Shown here: positions 1-6,804 of the stretch, piece by piece
Position numbering within the stretch: the first letter of the stretch is position 1
Layout: each line of letters begins with the position of its first letter
NCBI GenBank assembly: GCA_027306955.1
Contig: DAHUXX010000082.1
Span: forward strand, 1-12,238
Reading direction: 5' to 3'
From: Acetobacteraceae bacterium
GTDB taxonomy: Bacteria > Pseudomonadota > Alphaproteobacteria > Acetobacterales > Acetobacteraceae
DNA: 12,238 nt
Notes under the pieces: generated by a model
Told to the model about the DNA's origin: nothing
Seen by the model: only the letters and a program-made list of their open reading frames with translations
Database searches by the model: none
Translations under genes and position numbers: made by a program

Positions 1-688
1 CCTCGCTGTCGCGGAAGCTGCGCCACTTGGTGTACTCGGCGGTCTCGAAGATCTTCGCGAGATCGCGCGGCTTGGACAGCTCGGTCCAGTCGGAGAAGCC
101 GAACATCTGCGCGCCGGCCGCCGAGACGAACGGCGCGAAGCTGGCCGCCGCGACGTTGGAGACGAGGCGCAGCGTGTCGATGTCGTCCGGGTGGTTGGTC
201 CACTCGTAGTCGCCGATCAGCGCGCCATAGGGCTCGCCGCCCGGGGTGCCGAATTCGTTCTCGTAAATTTTCTTGAACAGCTGGCTCTGGTCGAACTCCA
301 CCGCCTTGGTCAGATCGCGGTTGAGCTCGCGCTTGGTGACGTTGAGCACGCGCAGCTTCAGCGAAGCGCCCGTCTCCGAGTTCATCACCAGATAGTTGAG
401 ACCGCGCCATGACCCTTCGAGCTTGAGGAATTTCGGGTCGTGCAAGATCGCGTTGAGCTGCGTGGACAGCTTGCGGTCGATCGCGGCGATCGCCGCGTCG
501 AACGTGCGCGTCAGGTTCTTGTCGAAGGTGACGGTGCCCGAAAGCGCCTGCTCGACCAGCGTCTTGACCAGGTCCTGGGCGCGGTCGGGCTCGGTCTGCT
601 TGGTCGCGGCAACGACCTGATCGAGCAGGTTGAGGCCGGTCTGCTCCGTGGTGGTCGCGGCGCCGGCTGCGGCTTTGGCTTCAGACAT
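1..688 (-). CDS. tssC: T6SS contractile sheath large subunit TssC (VipB), 3' end cut by window edge
   Basis: With TssB this protein forms the cytoplasmic contractile sheath that wraps the Hcp tube and drives injection. The ATG at 688-686 follows an AGGAGGG ribosome binding site (703-697, minus strand) that lies inside the last codons of tssB. About 229 N-terminal residues are visible of a family usually near 500 residues, and the frame is open to the left edge. Seen in the translation: a short Ala/Thr-rich start, then a helix around residues 18-30 (GLNLLDQVVAATK) that matches the place and character of the TssC helix known in other systems to be bound by the ClpV N-domain. The conserved core follows, with blocks such as WRGLNYLV, VEFDQSQLFKKIYENEFG, PYGALIGDYE and FTPF-like AASFAPFVSAAG. 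It starts 4 nt after the tssB stop, so the two are almost certainly translationally coupled and made together. Confidence 0.96.
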   Translation of the reverse strand, partial: MSEAKAAAGAATTTEQTGLNLLDQVVAATKQTEPDRAQDLVKTLVEQALSGTVTFDKNLTRTFDAAIAAIDRKLSTQLNAILHDPKFLKLEGSWRGLNYLVMNSETGASLKLRVLNVTKRELNRDLTKAVEFDQSQLFKKIYENEFGTPGGEPYGALIGDYEWTNHPDDIDTLRLVSNVAAASFAPFVSAAGAQMFGFSDWTELSKPRDLAKIFETAEYTKWRSFRDSE

Positions 689-692
689 CGTC

Positions 693-1202
693 TCAGCCCT
701 CCTGCTTGTCGAGACCAAGCTGGCCCGACAGCGACTTCAATTCCGCTTCGCTCTTGAGCACCTGTTCGAGCAGGTTCTCGAGCTCCTCCGAGCGGTCAAC
801 CTTGCTCATCAGGTCGCGCAGCTTGTTGCGGGTGTCGATCAGCGCCTGCAGCGCCGGCACCTGGGCGGCCACCCGGGCGGGGTCGAAGTCCTCCATCTTG
901 TTGAACTTCAGATCGACCGCCATCTGCGAACCGTCGCCGGCGAGCGTGTTGTCGACCTTGAGCTTCAGCCCCGGTGCCATGCGCGCCATGACGTCGTCGA
1001 AATTGTCACGGTCAATCTGGACGAATTTACGCTCGGTGAGCGGGCGCAGCGGCTGCGTCGGGTCGCCCGAGAAATCGCCCATGACGCCGACAACAAAGGG
1101 CAGCTCGCGCTGAATCTGGGCGCCCTCCGTCTCGACCTCGTAGGAGATATGCACGCGCGGCTTGCGCACGCGGTTCAGCTTGTCGTGAACGGACGCACTC
1201 AT
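693..1202 (-). CDS. tssB: T6SS contractile sheath small subunit TssB (VipA)
   Basis: This is the small sheath subunit, which forms heterodimers with TssC that stack into the contractile cytoplasmic tubule. The product is 169 residues, normal for the family. Typical blocks are RKPRVHISYEVETEG (residues 13-27), ELPFVVGVMGDFSG (33-46), RKFVQIDRDNFDDVM (58-72) and a C-terminal helical region (about 105-155) that includes ALIDTRNKLRDLM. A GTG directly precedes the ATG at 1202-1200. The ATG is preferred because a GGGAGGA ribosome binding site lies about 5-6 nt upstream of it. The gene sits 169 bp after tssA and 4 bp before tssC, all leftward, which implies one operon. No truncation or frameshift is visible. 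Confidence 0.97.
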   Translation of the reverse strand: MSASVHDKLNRVRKPRVHISYEVETEGAQIQRELPFVVGVMGDFSGDPTQPLRPLTERKFVQIDRDNFDDVMARMAPGLKLKVDNTLAGDGSQMAVDLKFNKMEDFDPARVAAQVPALQALIDTRNKLRDLMSKVDRSEELENLLEQVLKSEAELKSLSGQLGLDKQEG

Positions 1203-1371
1203 CACAGTCCTCCCTGTCGTACTCCGCCGCGCGCGCCTGCCGCACCCGGCTTACCGCCATCGGATGATCTTCTTGCATGACCAACCGGACCGCCAGGAGG
1301 AGAACGGGTGGGCGCGGCGATAAGGTAGGCATCGCCGGGGCGGCTGATCAACGAACGTTTCATGGCTGGCG

Positions 1372-2496
1372 TCAGCCAACTTCCTCCTCGGCCGGCGGGC
1401 GGATGCCGAGCTGGCTGAGGATGGAAGCGCGCACGCTGGTATCGCTCACAACCTCGGCGAGCAGTTCCGGCCAGCTCATGCGGCCGCGGCGGATCGCCTC
1501 GTCGAGCGTATAGGCCAGCGGGGACTGCGGCTCCGTGCGGCGGAAGAACTCCGCGATCCGCCCCAGTTCCCGCAGCATGTCCTCGCGTGTCGCGGTGGCC
1601 CTCCCTGGCCCGCGGCCGCCCGCCGCCGCACCGTCCTCGCTCGCGGCACCTTCCCCTGCGTCCGCCGCGTCGGCCGTTTCCTCCGCCGCTTCCGGCGGCG
1701 CGTAGCGTTCGGCGACGTCCAGGATCTGCCGGACGAGATCGCGCACGCGGCTGGTGGGCGGGCCGTCGGCACCAGCCTTGGCGTCGAGGATCTCGCCCAT
1801 CGCCGCCCATTCGCGCAGTGCCGCGCGGCCGAGCGCGCGGATGGCGGCGAACCGCGCACCACCGGCGGCCCGCGCCGCCGCCTCCATGTCCGCGTAGGGC
1901 AGGACGCCGGCGGCAATCCGCTGCTTGACCCGCTCGGCATCGCCAATGCCCGCGAGTTCGGCGGACTGCTCGTACTGCCAGAACGGGACGTTGGTGCCGT
2001 CCTGCCGCGTGAACAGCACCAGCTTGCGCAGCGGCTGGATCAGCGTGCCGTCGCCGCCCTCGCCGTTGAGGCCCGTGACGGGTGCCACGCGCGTGGCGAT
2101 GCCGTCCTCATCGGGCACGGGATAGAGGTTCTGATCCCAGAACGCCTCGGCCAGCCCGGCGATCAGGCGCGCGCCCGCGGCGAGACCCGAAAGCCCGTCG
2201 CTGCGCACCAGTGCCTCGGTGAGCCAGGCCGCGAGTTCCAGGTCCTTTGCCTTCTCGGCCAGTGCGGCAAGCACGAGTTCGCGCACGGTCCGCCATTGCG
2301 CTGGCGGCGGCGTCTCGACGTCCGGGTTCTCGTCGGCGGCGCGCTCGGCGGCACGTGCCTCGGCACGCGCGTCGCGCAAACGGTAGTAGATTGATTGCGG
2401 CGAGAAATCCTCCCGCAGATCGACGCCCGCCGGCGCGTCGCCGGCGATCGGCTGCAGCAACGCCGCGACGTCGATCCCATCAGGCCCGTCGGCCAT
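1372..2496 (-). CDS. tssA: T6SS baseplate/sheath-assembly protein TssA, short TssA1-like type
   Basis: TssA proteins associate with the baseplate or the distal sheath end and help tube and sheath polymerise. The product from the chosen start is 374 residues. An ImpA_N-type domain covers roughly residues 8-145, with DVAALLQPIAGDAPAGVDLR near the start and the diagnostic stretch FWDQNLYPVPDEDG (119-132). A helical middle follows, then an Ala/Glu/Gly-rich linker (about 268-302), and a small C-terminal domain (about 303-366) with LGRIAEFFRRTEPQSPLAYT and RRGRMSWPELL. That tail resembles the Pseudomonas TssA1 group rather than the long TssA2 type with a large C-terminal domain. The frame is open 20 codons further upstream, but the ATG at 2496 has a GGGGAGAGG ribosome binding site and begins the conserved domain. 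It is the first gene of the leftward tssABC operon and is divergent from clpV. Confidence 0.93.
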   Translation of the reverse strand: MADGPDGIDVAALLQPIAGDAPAGVDLREDFSPQSIYYRLRDARAEARAAERAADENPDVETPPPAQWRTVRELVLAALAEKAKDLELAAWLTEALVRSDGLSGLAAGARLIAGLAEAFWDQNLYPVPDEDGIATRVAPVTGLNGEGGDGTLIQPLRKLVLFTRQDGTNVPFWQYEQSAELAGIGDAERVKQRIAAGVLPYADMEAAARAAGGARFAAIRALGRAALREWAAMGEILDAKAGADGPPTSRVRDLVRQILDVAERYAPPEAAEETADAADAGEGAASEDGAAAGGRGPGRATATREDMLRELGRIAEFFRRTEPQSPLAYTLDEAIRRGRMSWPELLAEVVSDTSVRASILSQLGIRPPAEEEVG

Positions 2497-2501
2497 GATC
2501 G

Positions 2502-2510
2502 CCTCTCCCC
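2502..2510 (-). promoter_or_regulatory. Ribosome binding site that fixes the tssA start
   Basis: Read on the minus strand the bases are GGGGAGAGG, ending 5 nt before the ATG at 2496. No comparable purine-rich site precedes the more distal in-frame starts at 2526 and 2556, so this site decides the start used here. Confidence 0.7.
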
Positions 2511-2527
2511 GAAACGTCCCCGCGCCC

Positions 2528-2556
2528 ATTCTGTGCGCAACCGCCAACGCCAGCAA
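2528..2556 (-). promoter_or_regulatory. Candidate sigma70-type promoter for tssABC
   Basis: On the minus strand a TTGCTG (2556-2551) and a CAGAAT (2533-2528) are separated by exactly 17 nt. They match the sigma70 consensus at 3 of 6 and 4 of 6 positions. A start site near 2521 would give a leader of about 25 nt containing the tssA ribosome binding site. The matches are weak and the region is GC-rich, so this is only a candidate. I saw no convincing sigma54 (-24/-12) element and no clear promoter for the opposite direction. Confidence 0.25.
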
Positions 2557-2660
2557 TCCCGTCCTTGCGCCTCTTCACGCTGTCATACGGTTCACTCTGG
2601 ACTCATTGCCGATGCCGCCCCTAGGCTGCGCGCCGCCCGCGGGCAACGACCGCGCGCACA

Positions 2661-2667
2661 GGGGAGG
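2661..2667 (+). promoter_or_regulatory. Ribosome binding site that fixes the clpV start
   Basis: GGGGAGG lies 4 nt before the ATG at 2672. The frame is open 59 codons further upstream to an ATG at 2495, but that ATG overlaps the tssA start codon on the other strand and the intervening translation has no ClpV-like sequence. The first ClpV-like residues follow the ATG at 2672. Confidence 0.75.
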
Positions 2668-2671
2668 CGGT

Positions 2672-5317
2672 ATGGCGGCAATCGACCTGAAGGCTCTGGT
2701 TGGGCGGCTCGACGATCATTGCCGCCGCGCACTGGAGGCAGCCGCCGGGCTCACGCTTTCGCGCTCGCACTACAACGTCGAGCTCGAGCACTGGCTCGTG
2801 AAGCTCGCCGACGGCACCGACACCGACATCGCCGCGATACTGCGTCATTACGAGGCCGATCACGGTCGGCTGATGGCCGACCTCAACCGCGCGCTCGACC
2901 GGCTCAAGACCGGTAACGCCCGCGCCCCCTCGCTCTCGCCCGAAATCGTCGAGGTGGCGAAGCAGGCCTGGCTGTTCGCCTCCGTCGAGCACGGGCTGTC
3001 GCGGGTCCGCTCGGGCCATCTGCTTTGGGCAATGCTGGCGGATGAGACACTGTCTCGCCACACGCGCGATATCTCAGGGCAGTTCGGCCGCATCCAGGCC
3101 GACGCGCTCAAGCGCGACCTGCTCACCATCACGCGCGACAGCGTCGAGGCGGCGAGCGTCACGACCTCGGTCGATGGCGCGCCGGCAACCGGCGGCGAGG
3201 GCGACCCCGGCGCGCCGCGGCCGGCCGGTTCCGGGGCGCTCGATCAGTTCACCATCGATCTGACGGCCCGCGCGCGCGCGGGCAAGATCGACCCCATCCT
3301 CGGCCGCGACACCGAGATCCGCCAGGTCGTCGACATCCTCACCCGGCGGCGGCAAAACAACCCGATCCTCACCGGCGAGGCCGGCGTCGGCAAGACCGCG
3401 GTGGTCGAGGGCTTCGCGGCGCGCATCGCCCAGGGCGACGTGCCGCCGGCGCTCAAGGACGTGATCATCCGCACCCTCGACCTTGGCCTGCTGCAGGCCG
3501 GCGCCGGCGTGAAGGGCGAGTTCGAGAACCGGCTCAAGTCGGTGATCGAGGAAGTCAAGGCGAGCCCGAAGCCGATCATCATCTTCATCGACGAGGCGCA
3601 CCAGCTGATCGGCGCCGGCGGCAGCGCGGGGCAGGGCGATGCCGCCAACCTGCTGAAGCCGGCGCTCGCGCGCGGCGAGCTGCGCACGATCGCCGCCACC
3701 ACCTGGGCCGAATACAAAAAGTATTTCGAGAAGGATCCGGCGCTGACCCGGCGCTTCCAGGTGGTCAAGGTCGAGGAGCCGTCGGAGCCGATCGCGATCG
3801 CGATGGTGCGCGGCATCGTTGCCACGCTCGAGAAGCACCACGGCGTGCGCATCCTCGACGACGCCGTGGAATCGGCGGTGAAGCTCTCCGCCCGCTACAT
3901 CCCCTCGCGCCAGCTGCCGGACAAGGCGGTCTCCCTGATCGACACCGCCTGCGCGCGCGTGGGCATGAGCCAGGTGGCGATGCCGGCGGCCCTCGAGGAT
4001 CGCATCCGCCGGCTCGACCTCATCGACACCGAGGTCGCGATCCTGGATCGCGAGATGGCCGCGGGCCTGCCGCATGAGGCACGCCGCGCCGAGCTGATCG
4101 AGGAGCGCGCCAAGGTCGAGGCCGAGCGCGCGGCGCTCGAGGAGCGCTGGACGACGGAGAAGGAACTCGCCGCCCGGATCGGCGATATCCGCGCCTCGAT
4201 CGAGGACCCGGAATCGAAGGAAGACAAGGACGCGCTGCGGGCGAATCTCGCGGAAGTGTCCACCGCGCTGCGCGAGCTGCAGGGCGAGACGCCGCTGATC
4301 TACCCGGTGGTGGACGGGCAGGCGGTCGCCGAGATCGTCGAAAGCTGGACCGGCATTCCCGCCGGGCGGATGCAGTCCGACGAGATCCGTACCGTGCTCA
4401 ACCTCAAGGAGGCGTTGCAGAAGCGCATCGTCGGCCAGGACCACGCGCTGGACGCGGTGGCGCAGGCGATCCGCACCAGCCGCGCCAAACTCACCGATCC
4501 GCGCAAGCCGATCGGCGTGTTCCTCATGGTGGGCACCTCCGGCACCGGCAAGACCGAGACCGCGCTGGCACTCGCCGACCTGCTCTATGGCGGTGAACAA
4601 AACATGACGGTCATCAACATGACCGAGTTCAAGGAGGAACATAAGGTCAGCCTGCTGATGGGCTCGCCGCCTGGCTATGTCGGCTACGGCGAGGGCGGCA
4701 TCCTGACGGAGGCGGTGCGCCGGCGCCCCTATTCGGTGGTGCTGCTCGACGAGATGGAGAAGGCGCATCCCGGCGTGCAGGACGTCTTTTTCCAAGTGTT
4801 CGACAAGGGCAACATGAAGGACGGGGAGGGGCGGGACATAGACTTCAAGAACACCGTCCTGATCATGACCTCCAACGCCGGCACCGACCTCATCGCCAAG
4901 CTGTTCGCCGATCCCGAGACCGCGCCGGATGCGGCCGGCCTCGCCGAGGCGCTGCGGCCGGAGCTGATGAAGTACTTCAAGCCCGCCTTCCTTGGCCGGG
5001 TGACGCTCGTGCCCTACTTCCCGCTCTCGGACGAGATCATCCGCAAGATCGTGGTGCTGCAGCTCGACCGCATCAGGCGGCGCGTGCGCGAGGCCTATCG
5101 CGCCGACTTCGCGTACGACCCGGCGCTGGTCGAAACGATTGCCGCGCGCTGCACGGAAAGCTCCTCCGGCGCGCGTAACATCGAGAACATCCTCTCGCGC
5201 ACCGTGCTGCCGGAACTGTCGGCGGAGGTTCTTGCCCGCCTCGCCGAAGGGGGCGGTGTCAACCGCCTCACCGTCGGTGTGGAGCCGTCGGGGTCTTTCG
5301 TCTATACGGTCAGCTAA
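2672..5317 (+). CDS. clpV: T6SS AAA+ ATPase ClpV (TssH)
   Basis: ClpV is a hexameric Clp/Hsp100 unfoldase that recognises contracted TssB/TssC sheath in the cytoplasm and disassembles it for reuse. The product is 881 residues, as expected for the family. Order of parts: an N-domain (about 1-160) with the ClpV-like SRSHYNVELEHWLVKL, which in characterised systems binds TssC; a Pro/Gly/Ala linker (about 170-190); the first AAA+ domain with Walker A GEAGVGKT (235-242), pore-loop region GAGVKGEFENRL (near 277) and Walker B IIIFIDEAH (302-310); a coiled middle segment rich in Glu and Arg (about 445-535); and the second AAA+ domain with Walker A GTSGTGKT (621-628), pore loop GSPPGYVGYGEGG (near 664) and Walker B VVLLDEMEKAH (689-699). 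The C-terminal ClpB_D2-small region follows. Both ATP sites look intact. Presence in a T6SS cluster separates it from housekeeping ClpB. Confidence 0.97.
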   Translation: MAAIDLKALVGRLDDHCRRALEAAAGLTLSRSHYNVELEHWLVKLADGTDTDIAAILRHYEADHGRLMADLNRALDRLKTGNARAPSLSPEIVEVAKQAWLFASVEHGLSRVRSGHLLWAMLADETLSRHTRDISGQFGRIQADALKRDLLTITRDSVEAASVTTSVDGAPATGGEGDPGAPRPAGSGALDQFTIDLTARARAGKIDPILGRDTEIRQVVDILTRRRQNNPILTGEAGVGKTAVVEGFAARIAQGDVPPALKDVIIRTLDLGLLQAGAGVKGEFENRLKSVIEEVKASPKPIIIFIDEAHQLIGAGGSAGQGDAANLLKPALARGELRTIAATTWAEYKKYFEKDPALTRRFQVVKVEEPSEPIAIAMVRGIVATLEKHHGVRILDDAVESAVKLSARYIPSRQLPDKAVSLIDTACARVGMSQVAMPAALEDRIRRLDLIDTEVAILDREMAAGLPHEARRAELIEERAKVEAERAALEERWTTEKELAARIGDIRASIEDPESKEDKDALRANLAEVSTALRELQGETPLIYPVVDGQAVAEIVESWTGIPAGRMQSDEIRTVLNLKEALQKRIVGQDHALDAVAQAIRTSRAKLTDPRKPIGVFLMVGTSGTGKTETALALADLLYGGEQNMTVINMTEFKEEHKVSLLMGSPPGYVGYGEGGILTEAVRRRPYSVVLLDEMEKAHPGVQDVFFQVFDKGNMKDGEGRDIDFKNTVLIMTSNAGTDLIAKLFADPETAPDAAGLAEALRPELMKYFKPAFLGRVTLVPYFPLSDEIIRKIVVLQLDRIRRRVREAYRADFAYDPALVETIAARCTESSSGARNIENILSRTVLPELSAEVLARLAEGGGVNRLTVGVEPSGSFVYTVS

Positions 5318-5403
5318 GGGAGACGTTGATCGCAGACGAACGCCACCACCGGATAAGCGTGCCGCGCCTGGGCTCGGCGGCGCGTGGCTGTTTCAACCGC
5401 AAC

Positions 5404-5427
5404 CGGTCACGCCTGCCCGGGTGACCG
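5404..5427. repeat. Seven-bp inverted repeat in the clpV-hcp spacer
   Basis: CGGTCAC (5404-5410) and GTGACCG (5421-5427) are perfect complements around a 10-nt centre, 45 nt upstream of the hcp start. No T-run follows, so it is not an intrinsic terminator. It could be an operator for a dimeric regulator of hcp or a hairpin in the 5' untranslated RNA that affects stability or processing. The rest of the 155-bp spacer (5318-5472) is GC-rich with a GGCCCGGGCC palindrome at 5445-5454. No clear promoter was seen; TTGATC at 5326-5331 has no well-spaced -10. Confidence 0.45.
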
Positions 5428-5457
5428 ACAAAGAAACCAGGCCCGGCCCGGGCCCGC

Positions 5458-5464
5458 AGAGGAG
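5458..5464 (+). promoter_or_regulatory. Ribosome binding site of hcp
   Basis: AGAGGAG lies 8 nt before the ATG at 5473. Three ATGs occur within 11 nt (5465, 5469, 5473), one in each forward frame. Spacing from this site and the conserved Hcp N-terminus both select the third. Confidence 0.75.
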
Positions 5465-5472
5465 ATGAATGT

Positions 5473-5949
5473 ATGGCGCTCTACATGAAGTATGGCAGCA
5501 TCGACGGGGATGTCACCGCTGCCGGCCACGAGAAATGGATCGAGCTGCACTCGTTCCAGTGGGGCGTGGGCCGCAGCATTTCCTCCCCCATCGGTGCCTC
5601 GGCCGACCGCGAATCGTCCGCGCCCTCGATCAGCGAGATCTCGGTAACCAAGGATCAGGACAAGGCCTCGGTCAAGCTGCTCAGCGAAGCGCTGTACGGC
5701 GACGGCGTGAAGGCCACCATCGACTTTACCAGGACCGAAAAGGACAAACTCACCACATTCCTCACTTTCACGTTGGATGAGGTGATGATCAGCGGGTATT
5801 CGCTGTCGTCCGGCGGTGACCGTCCGTCGGAATCGGTTTCGCTCAACTTCACCAAGATCGAGATGAAGACGACGCCAACGGGCGCCGCGAACAAGTCGGA
5901 ATCGCCGGAATCGACGACCTACGACATCACGAAGGCCAAAATCGTCTGA
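5473..5949 (+). CDS. hcp: T6SS inner tube protein Hcp (TssD)
   Basis: Hcp hexameric rings stack into the tube that the sheath fires into the target cell; Hcp is also the most abundant secreted T6SS protein and can carry small effectors in its lumen. The product is 158 residues, the usual Hcp1 size, with no C-terminal effector extension. It has no signal peptide, as expected. Family features seen are the start MALYMKYGSIDGDVTAAGHEKW-like segment, ELHSFQWGVGRSIS (24-37), SEISVTKDQDKASVKL (54-69), and a beta-rich middle ending in YSLSSGGDRPSESVSLNFTKIE (109-130). It follows clpV by 155 bp on the same strand and has its own strong ribosome binding site, so it may be read from clpV and also from a nearby promoter. 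A terminator follows it directly. Confidence 0.97.
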   Translation: MALYMKYGSIDGDVTAAGHEKWIELHSFQWGVGRSISSPIGASADRESSAPSISEISVTKDQDKASVKLLSEALYGDGVKATIDFTRTEKDKLTTFLTFTLDEVMISGYSLSSGGDRPSESVSLNFTKIEMKTTPTGAANKSESPESTTYDITKAKIV

Positions 5950-5953
5950 GACG

Positions 5954-5972
5954 GGCCGCGAGGTTCGCGGCC
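5954..5972 (+). repeat. Perfect 8-bp hairpin just after hcp
   Basis: GGCCGCGA (5954-5961) and TCGCGGCC (5965-5972) pair perfectly around a 3-nt GGT loop, starting 5 nt after the hcp stop codon and 11 nt before the terminator stem. There is no T-run after it, so by itself it is not a terminator. It could protect the hcp message from 3' decay or slow the polymerase before the terminator. Confidence 0.6.
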
Positions 5973-5983
5973 GCGTGGAAGCG

Positions 5984-6023
5984 ACCGGATCGGGCGGCCT
6001 CGCCCGGTCCGGTTTTTTCTTTT
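5984..6023 (+). terminator. Rho-independent terminator of the clpV-hcp unit
   Basis: ACCGGATCGGGC (5984-5995) pairs with GCCCGGTCCGGT (6002-6013) over 12 positions with one G-U wobble and a 6-nt loop. A run of T follows at once (six T from 6013, then C and four more T). It terminates rightward transcription 35 nt after hcp. The T-run is on one side only, so it should not end the opposing pppA transcript, and no separate terminator for that strand was seen. Confidence 0.9.
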
Positions 6024-6069
6024 CGCAGGCGGTTTCTTCCCGGGGCCGGTCTCCGCTGGCACGCCGCCG

Positions 6070-6804
6070 CTACGCGCCGGGGTCCATCACCGCCTCGACG
6101 ACGATGGCGGTGACGTTGTCGGTGGCGTGCCGACGCAACGCCGCCTCCACCAGCGCCGCGGCCGGCGCACCGCCGGCGCCGAGCAGGGCGGCGAGTTCCG
6201 GTTCCGGCAGCGTTTTGTTCAGCCCGTCGCAGCACAGCAGGAACCGGTCGCCCGGCAGCGCGCGGTCGCTCACCTTGTCGAGCTCGGGCGGCGCGTCCTC
6301 GGCGCCGATCGCGCGCGTGATGACGTTGGCGCGCGGATGCCCCTCCGCCTCCTCCGCCCGCAGCATGCCGCTGTCCACCAGTTCCTGAACCAGGCTGTGG
6401 TCGCGCGTGAGCTGGTGCAGCGCGCCGTCGCGCAGCAGGTAGATGCGGCTGTCGCCGGCCCAGAGGCAGGCGAAATGGTTGTCGCGCGCCAGCAGCACCA
6501 CCAGCGTCGAGGCAATCGTGGTGCGCGGGCCGCGCCGCGCCGCCTCGGCGCGCAGCGCGGTGTGGGTGGCGGCGACACGCAGGCGCACCTGGGCGAGCAG
6601 CTCTGAGGCCGAGAGTCCGGCCGGGATGCTTTCCAGCGCCTCGACCAGCATCGCCGAGGCGAGCTCGCCCGCCTCATGGCCGCCGGCGCCGTCGGCCACC
6701 GCCCACAGCCCGATATCGCTCCGCTCGACGAACGCGTCCTCGTTGTGGGTGCGTACCGCGCCGGGATGCGTGACGCCTTCGGAACGATAGTGCAGCCCGC
6801 TCAC
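6070..6804 (-). CDS. pppA: PP2C-family protein phosphatase PppA, T6SS post-translational regulator
   Basis: PppA is a cytoplasmic Ser/Thr phosphatase that in characterised T6SSs reverses PpkA-dependent threonine phosphorylation (of Fha or TssL) and so resets the machine. The product is 244 residues, the size of a single Stp/PppA catalytic domain. PP2C motifs are complete: AVRTHNEDAF (16-25), AVADGAGGHEAGE (35-47), STLVVLL (99-105), WAGDSRIYLLRDG (115-127), LTRDHSLVQELV (132-143), GDRFLLCCDGL (185-195) and TDNVTAIVV (228-236). The expected metal ligands D23, D38, D193 and D229 are all present. The GTG at 6804 is chosen because it starts just before the conserved region, overlaps the tagF stop as GTGA, and follows a GGCGGAGA ribosome binding site. 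The frame stays open 38 codons upstream inside tagF, but those residues are Arg/Pro-rich and not PP2C-like. Confidence 0.93.
   Translation of the reverse strand: MSGLHYRSEGVTHPGAVRTHNEDAFVERSDIGLWAVADGAGGHEAGELASAMLVEALESIPAGLSASELLAQVRLRVAATHTALRAEAARRGPRTTIASTLVVLLARDNHFACLWAGDSRIYLLRDGALHQLTRDHSLVQELVDSGMLRAEEAEGHPRANVITRAIGAEDAPPELDKVSDRALPGDRFLLCCDGLNKTLPEPELAALLGAGGAPAAALVEAALRRHATDNVTAIVVEAVMDPGA

Larger units (their letters stand above)
2497..2671. other. Divergent intergenic region between tssA and clpV
   Basis: This 175-bp stretch separates the leftward tssABC operon from the rightward clpV-hcp unit and must hold the promoters of both unless clpV is read from further upstream. It is somewhat less GC-rich in 2555-2620 than the surrounding genes. 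A GCGCAA/TTGCGC inverted pair (2535-2540 and 2565-2570) lies in it, but the arms are only 6 bp and may be chance. Confidence 0.6.

Noticed and set aside
1027..1332. 101-codon minus-strand frame covering the tssA-tssB gap and the start of tssB
   Set aside because: Most of it overlaps tssB out of frame, it has no ribosome binding site, and it matches no family that I recognise.
2495..2671. N-terminal extension of clpV by 59 codons from the ATG at 2495
   Set aside because: That ATG overlaps the tssA start codon in a CATG, has no ribosome binding site, and the extra residues are unlike any ClpV N-domain. A clear ribosome binding site precedes 2672.
2497..2671. A sigma54 promoter, as found upstream of some hcp genes
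   Set aside because: No TGGCAC-N5-TTGCA-like element with GG and GC at the right spacing was seen on either strand here or in 5318-5472.
3074..4795. 573-codon open frame on the minus strand inside clpV
   Set aside because: It is antisense to both AAA+ domains of ClpV, whose motifs are intact. Its product is rich in Arg, His, Leu and Ala with no domain, as expected of the complement of GC-rich codons.
5469..5780. 103-codon plus-strand frame starting 4 nt before hcp
   Set aside because: It overlaps hcp out of frame for nearly its whole length and has no recognisable domain; hcp is certain in its own frame.
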